This document shows, in pieces, positions 63,938-64,000 of a stretch of 64,000 nucleotides of DNA (its first letter is position 1; each line of letters begins with the position of its first letter). A program made the position numbers and the translations under genes. Source of the DNA: Psychroflexus tropicus DSM 15496. GTDB taxonomy: Bacteria; Bacteroidota; Bacteroidia; Flavobacteriales; Flavobacteriaceae. The notes under the pieces were generated by a model, which made no database searches, was not told where the DNA came from, and saw nothing but the letters and a program-made list of their open reading frames with translations. The stretch spans positions 404,630-468,629 of the forward strand of contig NZ_KB905343.1 of assembly GCF_000378765.1 (NCBI RefSeq). Reading direction: 5' to 3'.

Positions 63938-64000
63938 ATGGAAAATTTAATGTCAATACTTATATTCATTGCATTAACTAGTGCTGTTTTCTATGTGATG
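63938..64000 (+). CDS. start of a third mobilisation gene, cut by the window end
   Basis: An ATG at 63938 opens a frame that runs to the window edge and encodes MENLMSILIFIALTSAVFYVM, a hydrophobic N-terminus. In Bacteroidota mobilisation operons the gene after the relaxase usually encodes a type IV coupling protein with such an N-terminal membrane helix. Only 21 codons are visible, so the identity is inferred from position. Confidence 0.5.
   Translation, partial: MENLMSILIFIALTSAVFYVM

Overview
The window looks like chromosomal DNA of a member of the Flavobacteriaceae (Bacteroidota). It is AT-rich, ribosome binding sites are weak, and some -7 boxes resemble TAnnTTTG. The gene repertoire is typical of that group: a long type II-C Cas9, DUF2891, DUF6090 and DUF6876 proteins, Bacteroidota-style tandem FtsX/MacB permeases and BfmA/DUF5712 mobilisation proteins. 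The genus cannot be named from this sequence alone.

Layout: (1) 1-5620, a type II-C CRISPR-Cas locus: cas9-cas1-cas2 on the minus strand and a tracrRNA divergent from cas9. No CRISPR array lies inside the window; it is presumably left of position 1. (2) 5800-10560, a small-membrane-protein region. It holds a secreted DsrE-like protein and a DoxD-DoxA fusion (thiosulfate:quinone oxidoreductase type), bracketed by two 417-bp direct repeats that each carry a copy of the same gene, with small genes and gene remnants beyond. (3) 10559-23700, mostly housekeeping and secreted enzymes: M28 peptidase, ABA4-like protein, exported KatG, an esterase-GDPD pair, an SMP-30-like lipoprotein, the RNase P RNA, and an ECF sigma / membrane protein / outer-surface protein operon. 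It includes five copies of a 172-bp palindromic-ended repeat flanking a GIY-YIG nuclease gene. (4) 23701-36422, metabolism and transport: PepD, a sodium:solute symporter, an SDR, a Ca/Na antiporter, DUF2891, an Nramp-like transporter with altered metal-site residues, a Dph6-like ATPase, gamma-glutamyltransferase, a DUF6090 gene broken by one in-frame stop, and an acyl-reductase-like SDR.

(5) 36444-53122, a two-component system (histidine kinase plus NtrC-type activator) divergent from a roughly 14-kb putative efflux operon. The operon encodes a periplasmic adaptor, an ATPase, four paralogous 786-810 aa permeases, a second divergent ATPase and a TolC-like outer-membrane protein. The intergenic region carries CGGACAC repeats that may bind the regulator. 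(6) 53960-64000, the left part of what looks like an integrative/mobilisable element: ssb, DUF6876, a cargo module and then a structured candidate oriT followed by bfmA, a DUF5712 relaxase-like gene and the start of a third gene. The cargo module has glutamate dehydrogenase, a GreA/Rnk-like protein, two related unknown proteins, a Cys-rich small protein, a sigma-54 activator with its histidine kinase, and a cupin. It lies between a complete DUF6876 gene and a 5'-truncated second copy.

The most notable items for follow-up are the crRNA-repeat-like sequence in the cas9 leader opposite the tracrRNA, the repeat/GIY-YIG association, the four-permease efflux locus with a non-canonical second ATPase, the candidate oriT, and the uncharacterised cargo module. 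All functional assignments come from reading motifs by eye; no database search was run.
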